The notes: generated from the letters alone by a model not told the origin. DNA of 64,000 bases from Rhodamnia argentea (GCF_020921035.1 NC_063150.1:2542001-2606000); one strand, 5' to 3'. Counted from the first letter of the stretch, positions 10,661-23,758 are shown. Numbers and translations: made by a program.

Positions 10661-12624
10661 TAACTAAGACACCGATACCTCAAACTTTTTTGTGCCATCA
10701 AAAATCCTAAATCACACCTAGTATGACACGAATATCCCAACATTTTTGTCAAGCCAGTTACAAGTTTTGGTTATAGGTGACACAGTTGATAAAATTGAAG
10801 GTTCTTAATAATAAATAAGGACAACTTTTGTTGCATTAGATTAGAATGGGGATTTGCTGACACAAAAAAAGTTTTGGAGTATTGATATCATAGTAGACAT
10901 AGTTTAGGGATTTTGGCGATATTAAAACTATAAAAAAAAAATCAATTAAAGATGCTTTTCACAAGAAATGTTACGTCATAATAATTCTGGCGACAAAAAT
11001 TTTGAAACATTTTAACCAACCGCCTCAATCCCGAGAGTCCAAGTTTGATTAAATGCCCAATGTTCCTTCTGAATGACGGCCCATGTTCTTCAATAAGAGG
11101 CCGCTGGACCTAACATTCAATGAATTCATTGTGCTTCCGAAGAGTACTCGTGAGCAACATTAATCACGAAATGAAGAAATGGATATAGTCCTGTGCACGA
11201 AAATTGACTCAAGATATCACCCGACCGCTATGGACAAAAAGTACGTGTCGTTATGCTCTTAACAGTTAAGCGGTCCATCAGATGGTGATAAAGGTTCTGT
11301 TTCCAAAGGCGAACGAGTACTTTACCATATTTTGAGTTAACCTTGCATGTAAATGATGTTCATGTTTATAAACCGCTAATCCGAGACCTGGTTGGAAGGG
11401 AATCTTCATCGATCAGAGATGGAGGAATTACATGGTCCATGCGCTATTACCTCTGCAATGTGGATTTTTTTTTTTCATCTTTTTTAAAGAGAGATATTGT
11501 TTCTGATAACGTTAAGATTCGACAATACTAGTATGGAGTAACATCTTATGTCGTAAATCGATCAAATGATACTTGGCAAATTAATGGTCTTCAAGGCGCT
11601 GGGACGAATCAAGGCAGTGACCCAGGAGGTTTCCAAACCAAACAGAAGCGGAAGATTTCCTCCGAAATTGTTTATGAATTTGATAAAATATATTTGGAAT
11701 TTTACAATGGATTAAAACTTGGCTTCGACGAAGCTTTGTCCCAGGTCTGCCTCCTAAGATAGTATCTGCAATAAAAAACCCCAAAAAAGAAAATCATCGA
11801 AAATTAGCATCACAAACTATTTTCCTCAAATTGCATATGTTATCTTTCTTATTGACTCGGTCACCAACGAGTTTATCTTTTTGACTTTTTTTTTTTGGTC
11901 GAACATCTTTTCGACTTTAAGTTCGACTTTCTATAGTTTAGTATCCGTAATCTAGGACTTTCAATGGAGTTAGATTGTGCTATAGTTATAAATGTAGAGA
12001 GAACCATTACAAATTAAAAAGTATAAAATGGAGAAAATCAAATCGAAAGAAGAACAGAGATGTAGATCGCGGCAAAACGGTTCGATGGAACCTTTCTACC
12101 ACCTTTCATGGTAGAGAAGAAAAGAAAATCACAAATATAGACTTGACTTTATATTATTTCACTCTTCCTTTGGTATTTCTAAAGACCCAACAAATCGAAT
12201 AGGCGTGTTAATTTTGAATAGAAGTAACTTTTCACGAATAATTTCAGATGGTGCTAAGCACCAAAAAAAGAAAGACAAAAGAAATCACAAGTAGAACTTC
12301 TTAGTTGCATAATGTCTTTTGGAACAATGGTTGCTAAGCACCATACTTTTCGGAACAAAATGGTTCCTTGTGGGGTGCGTGCAATAACGAAATTATTTGC
12401 CTTTCACAAACAATTGAGTCACTACGCACCCATTTTTCTTCTTTCTTTTATTTTTCCTCCTCCAAGATAAAATGTGCATAAACAAATACAGTGAAATATA
12501 TATAAATCAATCATGAAAGAGATGTATGTTTACATATTTGACAGTAGATGCGTTCCATAAAATAGAACGACATTTCTTTTCTTTTCTTTTCTTTTTTTAC
12601 ATCAATTTTATTTGACAAAATAAA
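10661..12624. other. Intergenic stretch, no gene seen
   Basis: Both strands were scanned. Frames at 11343-11531, 11581-11784 and 11975-12202 have no domain or splice-consistent extension. A plus-strand segment at 11660-11745 reads like an exon piece ('YEFDKIYLEFYNGLKLGFDE') but breaks after a few more codons; I cannot name it. Confidence 0.4.
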
Positions 12625-13505
12625 GGGATAATGGCACAAATAAACCCTGGGACTATTAATGCTTATTGGGCATGCCACATGGATTGGAAAAATAGACTAA
12701 ACAACAATTGCCTTGTCGATTGGCGAACGCAAATTGGAGTTGGCACTTAAAATATCATTTTTTTAAAGTGGCATTTAAGTGAGTAAAAAAAAGGGCACTA
12801 AACTAAGCGTCGTGCGAAATTTTTAGTGCTTTAAGTGTCCTTATGCCCCCTTTGATTGACTTCTGATGTAGAATCAAAGAGGTTCAATAGACGGAAATAA
12901 ACAAAAGGACACCTTAAGTGTCAAAATTTATGTTCAACACTTACTTTGGTACCAAATTTTTCGCTATCTCACTTAAGTACCAAATCAAAGAAAAAACAAT
13001 AACTTAAGTGCCAATAGCAAGAGATTCTGACAAAAGAGTATACATGAAGATTATATTTAAAATATTTTAGTTCTATGTCATTTATAATAAAAAAAAAATA
13101 AGTCCACGGGGACTTCACGTGGCAATTTTTTATATAAAATAAATCAATCCACGTGGCAAATTTTATTAAAAAAAAATCAATCTTAAACTTAAAAAAAAAG
13201 TTTAAAAAGTTAAAAAAAATTAAAAAAATAAAGAAAATAAAATAAAAAATCCGTGCCACTACCATGAATTTTTTTCATATTTTTAGTTTTAGCTTATTTT
13301 TTATTTTTTTACTTTTATATTTTTTTATTGTTGACTGGGATCCTCCGGCGAACAATGTAAATTCCACGTAAAATTTTCAGGAAAGCTCACTAGAGTTGAC
13401 ACTCAAATAATCTTTTTGAAAAAATTAGCACTTAAGTGATAAAAAAAAAATTGATACCAAAGTGAGCGCCGAACGCAAATTTTGATACTTCTGACGTCCG
13501 TCCGC
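12625..13505. mobile_element. Two adjacent family-B-like inverted-repeat elements
   Basis: The motif 'cacttaagtgccaa' and relatives recur in both orientations. One unit spans about 12625-12860 and a larger one about 12900-13505. In the larger, 'ccttaagtgtcaaaattta' on the left faces 'aaattttgatacttctgac' on the right. The centre (about 13085-13320) is a very AT-rich low-complexity block. Boundaries are approximate. Confidence 0.45.
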
Positions 13506-14474
13506 CACCGGATTGAATTTGGTAGACATATATGAGATTAAGCTATAGCCTGCTCTCAAGAATGGCCAATGTTTAACATTTAACCCGAATAATCGATGTT
13601 TGGTACATGAGGCTCAATTAGTGCAATAATCCCTCCTTGAAAGTAGACTCCAAAAAAGGGTGGTGACTTATCCTCACCCGTGCGTTCGCCATCCAAAGAA
13701 TGGAAATTGCGACTAGTTTGTCACATGATGGAAGCCTCTTTACAGGAAGGGAAATTGCGTTTCCAAAGAAGTGAAGGGCAAGGATGCATTATTGAACGTT
13801 AATAATGCGAAAAATATTGTCCAAAATGGGTAAAATAGATTAGGTGCATGCCAAAAATAATCTATCTCTCTTTGTGATAATTCAACGAGCATCAGCCCTG
13901 TCGGGTCCTCCATGAGTAACGGATCTCTGAATTGTGGACATGAAAATATCGACATTATTGCTCAGTGTAGGGTTTGATTTTGGTGCTCTTACCTAGAAAG
14001 CATGGTATTTTTGTGTATCTCGAAACGGAGGTTTTGTCGGAAAAAGGAAGTTGGGTCGACAAGTATGGAGACGCTTATTGATGCCTCAATAAGTTCTGTT
14101 CGGTTAAATGTACACTTATGCAGTTCGTCAAATCACGTTGTAAGTATTGGAATACCGATTTCCTTAGATGGTATATCATGCCCTCGAATAGATGAATTGA
14201 GTCGAGCATCCGATGGCTTGCTTATAGAGATGAGAATTCTCTTGTAGTATGGCGTGTCTTAAGACAAAACTCGTTTTGTCTCCATAAATTTTACGCGGAT
14301 CGTAAAAATTGGTTATCAAATCAGTGTTATATTTCGAGTTTGAACTCATTGTACGAAACCCAACCCAAATAAGGAAAGTCGAAAGTGGACTTTGTTGCCG
14401 ATACTTGTTGAAGGAAATCATATACTCCACATTGTAAGTCGTGGTGTTTGACTGAAGTTTGTTCTTTTGGGGAG
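13506..14474. other. Intergenic stretch, no gene seen
   Basis: Frames of 71, 81 and 109 codons exist (13740-13955 minus, 14002-14247 plus, 14176-14505 minus) but show no domain and overlap each other on opposite strands. Confidence 0.4.
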
Positions 14475-15376
14475 CGCATGTCAACACTTCTGCTTCCGAA
14501 ATCAACTTCCGCCGAGAAGTTGATTTTCGTATTTCAACTCAGAAGCGGAAGTTGATTTTTCTACTTTTACTCCAGAAGTTGATTTTTGATTAGAAATTCA
14601 TTTGGTTGAAAATTTTTACTTCTGAAATCATCTATAAAAAATTATTATTGGCAACCGAAAAATTTCTAAAACTTCCTTTTTAAACTTTTTAAATTTCTTA
14701 AAAATTAATTTTTATTATTAAAAATATTATTTGCTTTTTAAAAATAAAAAATTATTATTTATTTTTTACTCCGGCGGCCGGAGATGACGACTCGGCGGCG
14801 GTGGTCACAGTGATGGTTGGCGGCGGGAGGCGGGGCGGTGGTCGGCGATGGGTGGCGGCGACGGCTGTTGGCGGCGGCCGGCGGTGGTCGACGATGGGCA
14901 GCGGTGGGCTGCGGTCGTAGGTTGGCAACAGTGGTCACGAGCGACGGTCGGTGGTGGTTAGCGGCGGGGGGCAGCCGATGGATGGCAGCGATTAGCGGCA
15001 ATGGGCGATGGTCGGCAGTTGATGGTGGTCATGGGTGGCAATGGCCGGTGGCGAACGATGGTCAATGGTGGGTGGCTGTGGTCAATGATGGGTAGCGGCG
15101 AAGGTCGGCGGGGTCAAAAAGAGGGTGATGGCATAATGAAAAGAAGATAAGGCGAGAAGTACTTCTTGAGTTGAAAAGTAACTTTTTTTAACTTCTCAAA
15201 TTGGGAGAAAAATAACTTCGGAAATGAAAATTCACTTTTGAAGTAGAAATTTCTTTCAAAAGTAAACAATTTTACCAAATTGATTTACGCTTCATAAGTT
15301 AAATTATCAAACGGATTTCTGTTCCAAAAGTGCTTTTGGAGCAGAAATCCACTTCTAGAAGTGTTATCATGCGCAC
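14475..15376. mobile_element. Inverted-repeat element with a GGC-rich minisatellite core (family G)
   Basis: The ends 'gcgcatgtcaacacttct' and 'agaagtgttatcatgcgc' are inverted repeats. Sub-terminal blocks repeat 'aagttgattttt' and 'gaagttgatttt' on the left and 'aacttctcaaattggg' and 'gaagtagaaatt' on the right. The core (14771-15115) is a degenerate GGCGGYGGTGG minisatellite, strikingly GC-rich within an AT-rich element. The Gly/Trp/Ala-rich ORFs across the core are repeat translation, not genes. Confidence 0.6.
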
Positions 15377-15812
15377 ACTTGCTTTCTTCATGTACTTTGT
15401 TTATGGGTTATTTACTCACTTCCAAGTTTGTGCAAGAGCGTTTCGAAGGTTAATATACGAACTCATGTATTCCTATGGGGAATCGAGAGATTATTTTGCA
15501 AGATATTATGAGAGCTAAGCATCGTGTGAATTAGATAAATAATAAGAGTGCTTGAATGACTTGAGTGTGATTGTAAACTATGTTATGCCGCTCAATTGAT
15601 ATTGGAATCATGTAATGCTCGCCCCCATGAAAGGAGGCCATATCGATCGAATTGCGCAAATCGGATGTCTAATTCAATGCATTATTCTATTTATTTTTGT
15701 GTTCGCTTGCTTGTTTTTTATTTCTCAAGAAATAATGATCAAACTATTTATGAACTTTAACCTATTGTGCAATGTAGTGCCTAAATTTTTAATTTGATTA
15801 ATGTAATACATC
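15377..15812. other. Intergenic stretch with a half copy of family E
   Basis: No gene is seen. Positions about 15735-15805 match one arm of the 9.7 kb element ('aaactatttatgaacttt', 'aatttgattaatgtaat'). Confidence 0.4.
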
Positions 15813-16519
15813 GAGAAAATTACCAAAAAAGTCCTAAACATATTATAATTGTGTCAATTCAGTTCTAAACATTTCTTTTTCGCCAATTGAGTCGTAAGCC
15901 TTTTGTAATTGTGTCAATTCAGTCCTAAATATTTTTTTTACTAATTGAGTCATACCTCAGTCCATTTGTTCGGCCGACGCTCATGTGGATAATTTTTAAT
16001 AATTGATAATATTTTTTCAAATTTTCTAGTTTAGTTTCTTTTTATGTTTTCTCTTTCCTTTTTTCTTTTCTTTCTCTTTCTTTTTTTTCTTCCCACTAGT
16101 CGATGAAGATCGCTGGAGCTCGCTCGCCACCGGGCGAGGGTTGCGAAGCCCTTGCCCAGGTTGGGTGAGGCCGTCACAACCTCGGGTGAGGGCAACCTCG
16201 CCATGTTCTCGCCGGAGACAAGTGAAGGCGGCCTCGCCCGTGGTGGACGAGGGCTTTGCGGCCCTCGCCGGTCACAGCTCACTTGCCAATGGGAAGAAAA
16301 AAATCAAAAGAAAGCAAAAGAAAAAAAAAAGAACAAATACAAAAAAATATATATATATATATTAAAATATAATTAAAAATTATCCACGTCAACGTCAGCT
16401 AGCCAAATAAACTGAATTGGCACAAATGTAAAAATTTATGACTTAATTGGCCAAAAAGATTATGACCGAATGGATATAATTGTAATAAATTTAGAATTTT
16501 TTTGATAAATTTTTTCGTG
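15813..16519. mobile_element. Non-autonomous inverted-repeat transposon, family A copy 2
   Basis: The left end 'gaaaattaccaaaaaagtcc' faces the right end 'ataattgtaataaatttaga' in inverted orientation. Inside the left arm, 'tgtgtcaattcagt' occurs twice. The core at about 16100-16280 is GC-rich. No transposase. Confidence 0.65.
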
Positions 16520-17191
16520 TTTCATCGGCTTTTGTTGAAAGGGCAAGTCTATGTTGCACTTTACAAAGTCATATCCTCAATCATAGTGCAACCAATTCAT
16601 CTTTGTTTAGGGGGGGCTCTTCTTTCAAGGTAGTCATTTCAACCTTGGCAAAGGACAAAAGAATATTCACGAAATTCGAACAAATTATAAACTCCAAGAA
16701 AATGCATTGACCGGACATTATTATTCTTCCCCTTTCCGTGTATTTGGCGTGGGGCAAATGCATTATCTTCATTCTTCGCTTTGCGTTCTCTCTTTTCCTC
16801 TTTTTTCCTGTCAATTCATTTAATTTTTTTTCCTCAATCATTTCGAAATTGAGAAAAAGCAGCTTCAAGTGAGCCCAAAATTTGATGTGATTTTTTCTTT
16901 CGTTTTTTTTCATGTGATTTCATGGATGTGGCCCTCAAACCGACATTGCCCATGATAGGCGTCTGTCTCAATCGCCTAATCTGATTGACCTTGTTGCGTT
17001 GTTTTTTTTGTTCCATTCATATTGTTTGGTCTTTTATTCTAGGAGTAAAGTTTGGGATATATATCGCTTCTGCTCGAATAACAATTTGAAAAGCATGTAG
17101 CATGATTCTACAGGTCACAATCTATGGATAAAGATCAGCTAATTGTCGATGCTAATCGATATAACCTTCGCTTCGTGCTAAGTCGGTTATC
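16520..17191. other. Intergenic stretch, no gene seen
   Basis: The lysine-rich minus-strand frame at 16581-16913 lies in T-rich DNA and has no domain. Nothing else is visible. Confidence 0.4.
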
Positions 17192-17700
17192 GGGAGAAAA
17201 TTATCGAAAAAATTATAAAGCTTTTACTATTATGTCAATTCAGTTCTAAACCATTCTTCTTCTTCTTCTTTTTCCCATTTTGGTCATAGTCTTTTGCATT
17301 TGTGTCAATTCAATCTTTTTCCGATCAACATTTTTAAATAATATTTTAAAAAATTTATCATTCTGTTCGCTGTTTTTTTTTTTTCCTTTTGTATTTAGTG
17401 GCGTTGCGGCCCTTGCTGGATTTGGGCGAGCGAGGGCCACAAACCTCATCGGCCCTAAGTGCGGGGAAAGAACAGTAAATAAAAAATGATAAAAAAAAAT
17501 TAAAAATATTATTGAAAATGTTCATGTCGGCGTCGGCTATGTTACGTAGGACGGTCAGCCTACACGTCAATGATTTTGGCCGAAATGGCTAAATTGGCAT
17601 AAATATAAAAGGTTTAGGACTAAATTAACTAAAAAAAAAAAATACATGATTCAATTAACACAATTGCAATATATTTAAGAGTTTTTTCATCATTTTTTTC
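17192..17700. mobile_element. Non-autonomous inverted-repeat transposon, family A copy 3
   Basis: The left end 'gggagaaaattatcgaaaaa' and the right end 'acaattgcaatatatttaag' match the family A termini in inverted orientation. It is shorter than copies 1 and 2, with a small GC-rich core near 17400-17460. Confidence 0.6.
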
Positions 17701-18730
17701 ACGCTTATTGGCGGCAGAAAGTTCAAAGTCATTATTACATCTCTAATGAATATAGGATTTCTCTAACACAACCTAAAAATTATGCCCATCTTCATCTACC
17801 AAACACCGGAACATATTTGGAGCCCCTAGTTAAGTAAACCATCAACTATGATATCAATTTATTAGAGAGCACGCAGAAAAAGCCCGATACCTTCGCCTAG
17901 AGAAAAAGCCGAAAGAGAGCTCAAGTCCGAGCCTGTCAATATATTCAGGTGGACTCATAGTCAATTAAAATCTTGGGCCAATGAATTGTAGACCAATTAT
18001 GACATATTAACTATTCTACATCACTTTTGGACAAAAAAAAAAACTATTCTACATCACTTTAATTTTTTGATGTGAAATTTCTCTAACACAACTTACACAT
18101 GCATAAAAAAATTGTCATCCTTATCGGGAAATGAAACAACGATAAGATTTCATATTTATCTCTAGAAAGCTGGTATTATGGTAAACTGCAGTAGTATTTA
18201 TTCTTTTACGTTATTTCATACAAAAAATAAAGAGTTTATATTTCACCGGTATGCCACGTGTTAGAGACAAAAATAGAAACCCTAATTACCACTTCTGAAC
18301 TATCACAATCACCTTTGTTGGGAGAACTTTTAGATTTTTTTCTCGTCAACCGCCTTTTATGATTAAGGATTATCAACCAATCCCTCTCTCCTGCTTATCT
18401 TCTTTAAAGGATTCTCGCATAATGAGAATAATTACTTTGCGAGATGTTCTATATGCTGTGTTCTATAGCGACGTCCTTAAACTATTTTCTTCTTGTTCCG
18501 CTTCCACATTCAAATTGAGTCCATGCTTTATTTATTTATTTTTTTCATATTTTCATGAATTTATTCAGGGGTGGAAATCATTTCTATTGCATACACGCAA
18601 ATCCTCGATTAAAACCCTTCGATTAAATATTTAGAAATGAATTGATACGAATGTAATAGGTAAGACTCTTTTTGCTACTTTTATCATTATCGTTATTATA
18701 TTTCCTTTCTACTGAGATTTATATGTACAA
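17701..18730. other. Intergenic stretch, no gene seen
   Basis: AT-rich, with a short duplicated phrase 'attctacatcacttt' at about 18013 and 18046. The 91-codon frame at 18359-18634 has no domain. Confidence 0.4.
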
Positions 18731-19220
18731 CAAAAAATTTCAAATAAGGGCCCAAAGTGAACTTTATTTCAAAAAAGAGCCTGAAATGGTATAACAGTTT
18801 CAAATAAGGGCTCATGGTGGCCATGGAATCTCAAAAAAGAGGTTGGCCTAAAGGGTATTTTCGTTATTTTCCCTTTTTGATTTTTTTTACTTATTTATTT
18901 ATTTTTTCCTTTTTATGTTTTTTAAATTAAAAATGAAAATGAAAAATGAAAAAAAAAAAAACATACGAGAGCTACTCCCGCCTGTCTGTGTATATTATTT
19001 TTTAATTATTAAAAAAAAGAAAAAACAAAGAAAAAATAAAATTAAAAAGGTGAAATGACAAAAATGCCCTTGAGATCATACCCTTTTTTGAGACTTCATT
19101 GCCACTTCAGGCCCTTATTTGACACAAAGTTCACTTCATACCCTTATTTGAAACGAGATTCACTTCGGGCCATTGTTTGAGAAAATAAAAACATTTCATA
19201 TCCTTATTTAGAATTTTCCC
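18731..19220. mobile_element. Inverted-repeat element, family D copy 1
   Basis: The left arm carries 'tttcaaataagggcccaaag' and 'tgaactttatttc'; the right arm carries the complements 'aagttcacttcataccctta' and 'ggcccttatttga'. The centre is poly-A/T low complexity. Related arms occur at 29.7, 33.0/37.1, 39.0/39.4 and 53.6 kb. Confidence 0.6.
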
Positions 19221-19387
19221 TATATACAATGCCTCTTTTCTTTCTGTTTCATTTTACCCGCGAAATTCTAGTTCAAACTAGCAACATGCTCGAAATATTT
19301 AATTTTATGTGCAAATTTCGTAATTTAGCCATAGATTTCCAACGGCAGTAGAGTTATCATTGGTTAAATTGGGAACATTTTGTCATT

Positions 19388-19991
19388 AAGGCTCCATTAT
19401 TTTGCGAAAAATAAGACATTTTCGAAAAATATTTTTCAGAAAGTCATTTGCCAGGAAAATTAGAATATTTTTTTCAACGTTTGGCTTAAATCCTGAAAAT
19501 GAATAGGAAAATATTTTCCGTTGTTTGGTATGAAAAACTCATGTGAACTTCCTAGCGAAAATTACAAAAAAAAATTGAATTATTTTTTATTATGACCAAA
19601 AAAATTATTTTTCGTTTCTTTGTTCCTCCCCGGCCGACGATCGAAAGAAGGACGAGGTCGAGCCTCTCCGGCACCTTACCGACCTTAGACGAGCTCCACC
19701 TTGCTAGATCTAGCGAGGTGGAACCTTGCCTGTGGTCCGTCGTCGACCAGGAAAAAAAGAAAAGAAAAATAAGAAATGATTAAAAAGAAAAGGTAGGCAA
19801 ATGAGGAAAAAGAGGAAGAAAAATGATTGCCTCTTTTCAAAAAGAGGGAATCATTTGCCTCACTTTTATAGGTTTTTTTTCCATTAATGAAAAATATTTT
19901 TGTTGACTATTTTATTTTCTGTGAATCATACGTTGAAAAATTCGAAAAAAAATTTCTTGAAAATTTTATTCCATGAAATAGACGGAGCATA
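19388..19991. mobile_element. Non-autonomous inverted-repeat transposon, family C copy 2
   Basis: The termini 'aaggctccattattttgcg' and 'atgaaatagacggagcat' are imperfect inverted repeats. The sub-terminal motif 'ggaaaatattttccgttgtt' is typical of the family. The core (19625-19740) is GC-rich. Family A copy 4 starts 18 bp further on. Confidence 0.6.
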
Positions 19992-20008
19992 AATAGCCAC
20001 TCTTTCTT

Positions 20009-20406
20009 TGGAAAGATTGCCAAAAAAGTCTTAAACCTATTGCAATTGTGTCATTTTTTTTTTCATTTGAGTTATAAACCTTTTGTATTTGTGCAAATTC
20101 AGTCATGTTGACTAAAATTGGTCCAAAATTAATGACATGGACGCTAGCCGTCCCACGTAGCACTGTTGGCGCTAACGTGAAATCTTTTATATTTTTGGTG
20201 AACTTTATTATGTTTCCTAATCTTTTTTTTTTCTCTTTTCTGTCGTGCCCTCACCCAATTGGCCAAAAAGACCGAACCGGCATAACCGCAAAAGATTTAC
20301 AACTAAATGGACATAAATGTAACAGGTTTAGGACTCAACTGGAAAAAAAAATTTATGACTAAATTGGCACAATTGTAATAAATTTAGAACGTTATGGTAA
20401 TTTTCC
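20009..20406. mobile_element. Non-autonomous inverted-repeat transposon, family A copy 4
   Basis: The left 'attgccaaaaaagtcttaaa' and the right 'aatttagaacgttatggtaa' plus 'ttttccc' are the family A ends in inverted orientation. It is the shortest copy and lacks most of the GC-rich core. Confidence 0.6.
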
Positions 20407-20610
20407 CCTCTCTTTTCTTTATTTGAATGGAAACTTGAAAAAGGCAGCTCTAATCAAAAACATAGAATACGGACGGCTCTTTAACTCATTTTTATGATGT
20501 CAAACTAATCATATAGATGAGATTAGACGTGTTTTAATACGTCACAAAGTCCAATCAAATACTTATGCTATCAGATAGAATAACACTAAATGTACGTGAT
20601 ATACGGTATA

Positions 20611-20724
20611 CATACCCTTGATTTTCTTGTACTCTTATCATTAATTAATTTTGGCCCCAACTAAGGAAAATTTCCAAGGGCCAAAATTAATTAATGATAA
20701 GAGTACAAGAAAATCAAGGGTATG
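20611..20724. repeat. Perfect 47-bp-arm inverted repeat with a 20-bp loop
   Basis: Arm 1 (20611-20657, starting 'catacccttgattttcttgt') and arm 2 (20678-20724) are exact reverse complements over 47 bp by direct reading. The 20-bp spacer lies between. It does not match the other inverted-repeat families in the window. Confidence 0.95.
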
Positions 20725-21012
20725 TGTTTTAGTAACTAAAATAGTGTTCTTGAGCCTGAAAAGTTCGCTAAAGATTAGAATTTTCTAGATTTGGTTTATC
20801 CAAAGCTACAACGTAATCGTAGGTTGATACACATTTAAATAAAATGATTTACGAGTTTATTCGCGAACGCCGTCGAGGCTAGGCATCACGCTAGGTCGCC
20901 ACGTCGGCAAGGAAAGAGTTGGGAAGACAAAAATGCGGTGAGCCTTCAATTTCGGGTTGACGCAAAACGATTAGCCAAGTTGACAACTAAGTATGGACAA
21001 CCCCAAATTCCC

Positions 21013-21019
21013 TATATAT
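21013..21019 (+). promoter_or_regulatory. Probable TATA box of the CCT-motif gene
   Basis: 'tatatat' in 'ccctatatatggcc', followed by a C/T-rich leader with a CT run at 21119-21136. The spacing suits transcription starting near 21045-21050. Confidence 0.55.
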
Positions 21020-21263
21020 GGCCGAAGCTTGCCAACCCAGTCCTTCCATTTTCTTAGCTATCCACAACCTTCCTTCCCTCTCTTCACACCCTATCATTAC
21101 AAAGCTTTCAAACACCATCTCTCTCTCTCTCTCTCTGAAACCCTATTTTTCTCTACCTTTGATTTGTCTCAATGAGATTTTGCTTGCTGAGTATGATGTT
21201 CTTTGCTGCTGCCTAGAAAGTGAGTTTCTTCTTGGGTTGGAGCTTGCGAAGGCGGGAAAGAAG

Positions 21264-23712
21264 ATGATCGAGGACGTGATTCGCGACCCCGAACAAGTGC
21301 AACTTCCGATCGTAACATATTCGAAGCTCTTGAACTTGTTCTCTTTTTTATCTTTGTCGATAACGCATATGCATGCATGCATGTTGTCTTTCGGAAACGA
21401 CATGAATATGCATGCGAAAACATAGCAGCTTCCGAAAAAGTATTCCGGATGATCCGGTCATTTTGGTTTCAATCATCATTTAGGTTTCGCTATTTGGTTC
21501 GATATTTGCAAAGAATTTGTTAAGAGATACCGCGAAAATTTGGTTCATGAAGGGCCGTTCTGCGTCGCTGTTCTAGAGCTAAAACTTATTCTTCATTATC
21601 GATGTTCTTGGTAGCGTTTCTCTTACCTTGAGCATTGGGAGTCGCCATCTTCCTTTTTTGAGTCTTCATGGAATTTCCAGTCTCCCGAACTTTCTTGTCA
21701 AGTAACTCACGTCAAGGAAGAATCTGAACATAATAATACAGGTCCGAGTTCTCGTGCTGACCGCCAAATCATTCGCGACCTTTACGAACATTTAGAGAGT
21801 ATCATGAACATCTATAGGTGCCGTGAATGACAGAGACATAATCTTAGATGGGCAAGTAGAATGAGGGAATAATGGGTCATCTTTCTGCACAAACCGGTCA
21901 AGTGATGGAGTTTGATCACGTCCCGTTTTTAGCTTCATCTTTCCGCGCTGTATCTGCCCATAATATGTCGTTTTCCCAGGGTCGCAATCCCCACCCAGAG
22001 GCTTAGTTTAGTTGATTCCCACTCATTCTTTTCTACTTTGGGTTGAGTAGCTTCCGATGCTTCATCTTCAAGCTTTCCCTGGTTGAGCTTGTTTGAGTTA
22101 GGATCAAACTTTTCAAGTACCATGCCATGGACATATCTGATAAGCGCGCACCGATACTCCACTCTAGTATCCCAGATTCTTCGTGCATATGTGCCGTTTC
22201 AGGATGAATAAAGTCGCGGGTTTCATGAGTTGGCCAACGAGAAAATCGCGGTTTTCAACGACATACCATAAGTTCTATATAAGCGCTAATGATGTTTTTG
22301 CCATCTGTTTTTGGTTTGGCTTTGTTAGATTGAGTATAAGTGTGTGTTTCCTGATTAATCTCACAATGCATCAACGATCAACCTTTTTAAGCCTTCCATT
22401 TCTTTAGTCTTTCAATCAATGCACAAGCACAGTGTCTAACACATCTGATTAATTAACGACGTTAGGTAAATCCGCTACCTTGATGACGACACGCATCCGA
22501 AAATAACGACCGTAATAAGAGATTCAGGACAAATTATATTGATTTTGCTTTACAACTAATTTTTGCAGGAGGAACTTTCAAGCCCTCTGAGTGCTCAGTT
22601 GCTTGAGTACTGTGAGGCAGAGCTATTGGGAAGCGAAATCATACGAAGTTCTGAGACAACCTCATCCTCAAACCGTTGCTATGAAGACAACGCCTTCAAC
22701 AATCATGTCTGCTTGCCACCGGACGCCGAAAACATCAGTAGCTTTCAAGACAACAATGGTAGTGGTAATGTCAACAGCACCACGTTGATGACAGCTCCAT
22801 CCACCAGCAATAACGTCTCCACCAATATAGCTCAGAACAGCAACTCCAATTTCTCGGCGCTCTTCGATGATTCCCCGGTCGACGAAGTCGACGACATATC
22901 CGCCTCGATCGACTTCTCCACCTCCCCTCCCTTTTACGTCCCTCCGTTCTCCGGCGCTGCTCAACAAGAGCATCAATTCGACTTCTCTCCACCGCAACCT
23001 CAAATCCCATTAACCGATCACGTCGTCAACGGGATTATTTCCCCGTACGCACCGCCGTCAACCAACCAGGCAGGAGGAATGTTACGCCAGGCTCTGCCCC
23101 CCATCGTCGAAGACTGCCTATCTTCCGTCCCGTCTTACCTCCCTTTGAGTCGGCCATCGCCTTCTTGCGCTTTTCTAGGCCCAAACAACTGTGGGGCTCA
23201 TAGCCCTATACCTGGGAACTTGAGTGGTGCTCTATGTGGTGACACTTCTGGGATGTTCTTGGGAAGTCTTCTTGAACTCCAAGCACCAGAGCTGGATTTT
23301 CGAGGAGATGGCGCCAGGATGTATTACCCGAACCCAAACCAGCAGATATTGATCAATCAGGGCGACATACAGGTACTAGAATTTTTATTTTCCTCCTTAA
23401 TGATGTCCAAATTGGACTTACTGAAAATGGCTAACGATTAGCAACAATTGTAGATTTTCTCCAAGTAATTGAGATCTATTTCACAGTTTTTGTGGCCTGA
23501 AAGTTTTCTGGTTTGTGGCAAAGGCATTTAATATTGAAAGTCAAAAGCTGCTTAATGGCCCGGCGAGCTCTTCTTCACCATTGGCGACAGAGGTTTCGAA
23601 CTTTGAGGATTCAGCATACAAAGTGGGGAAGCTCTCCACTGAGGAAAGGAAAGAGAAGATCCATAGGTACATGAAGAAAAGGAATGAAAGGAACTTCAGC
23701 AAGAAAATCAAG

Positions 23713-23758
<46 letters not shown>

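Noticed and set aside
11581-11784. Possible exon piece ('YEFDKIYLEFYNGLKLGFDE' on the plus strand)
   Set aside because: No neighbouring exons, no family recognised, and the frame is broken soon after; noted only as intergenic content.
14759-15095. Gly/Trp/Ala- and His/Arg/Pro-rich ORFs on both strands
   Set aside because: They are translations of the GGC-rich minisatellite core of a transposon.
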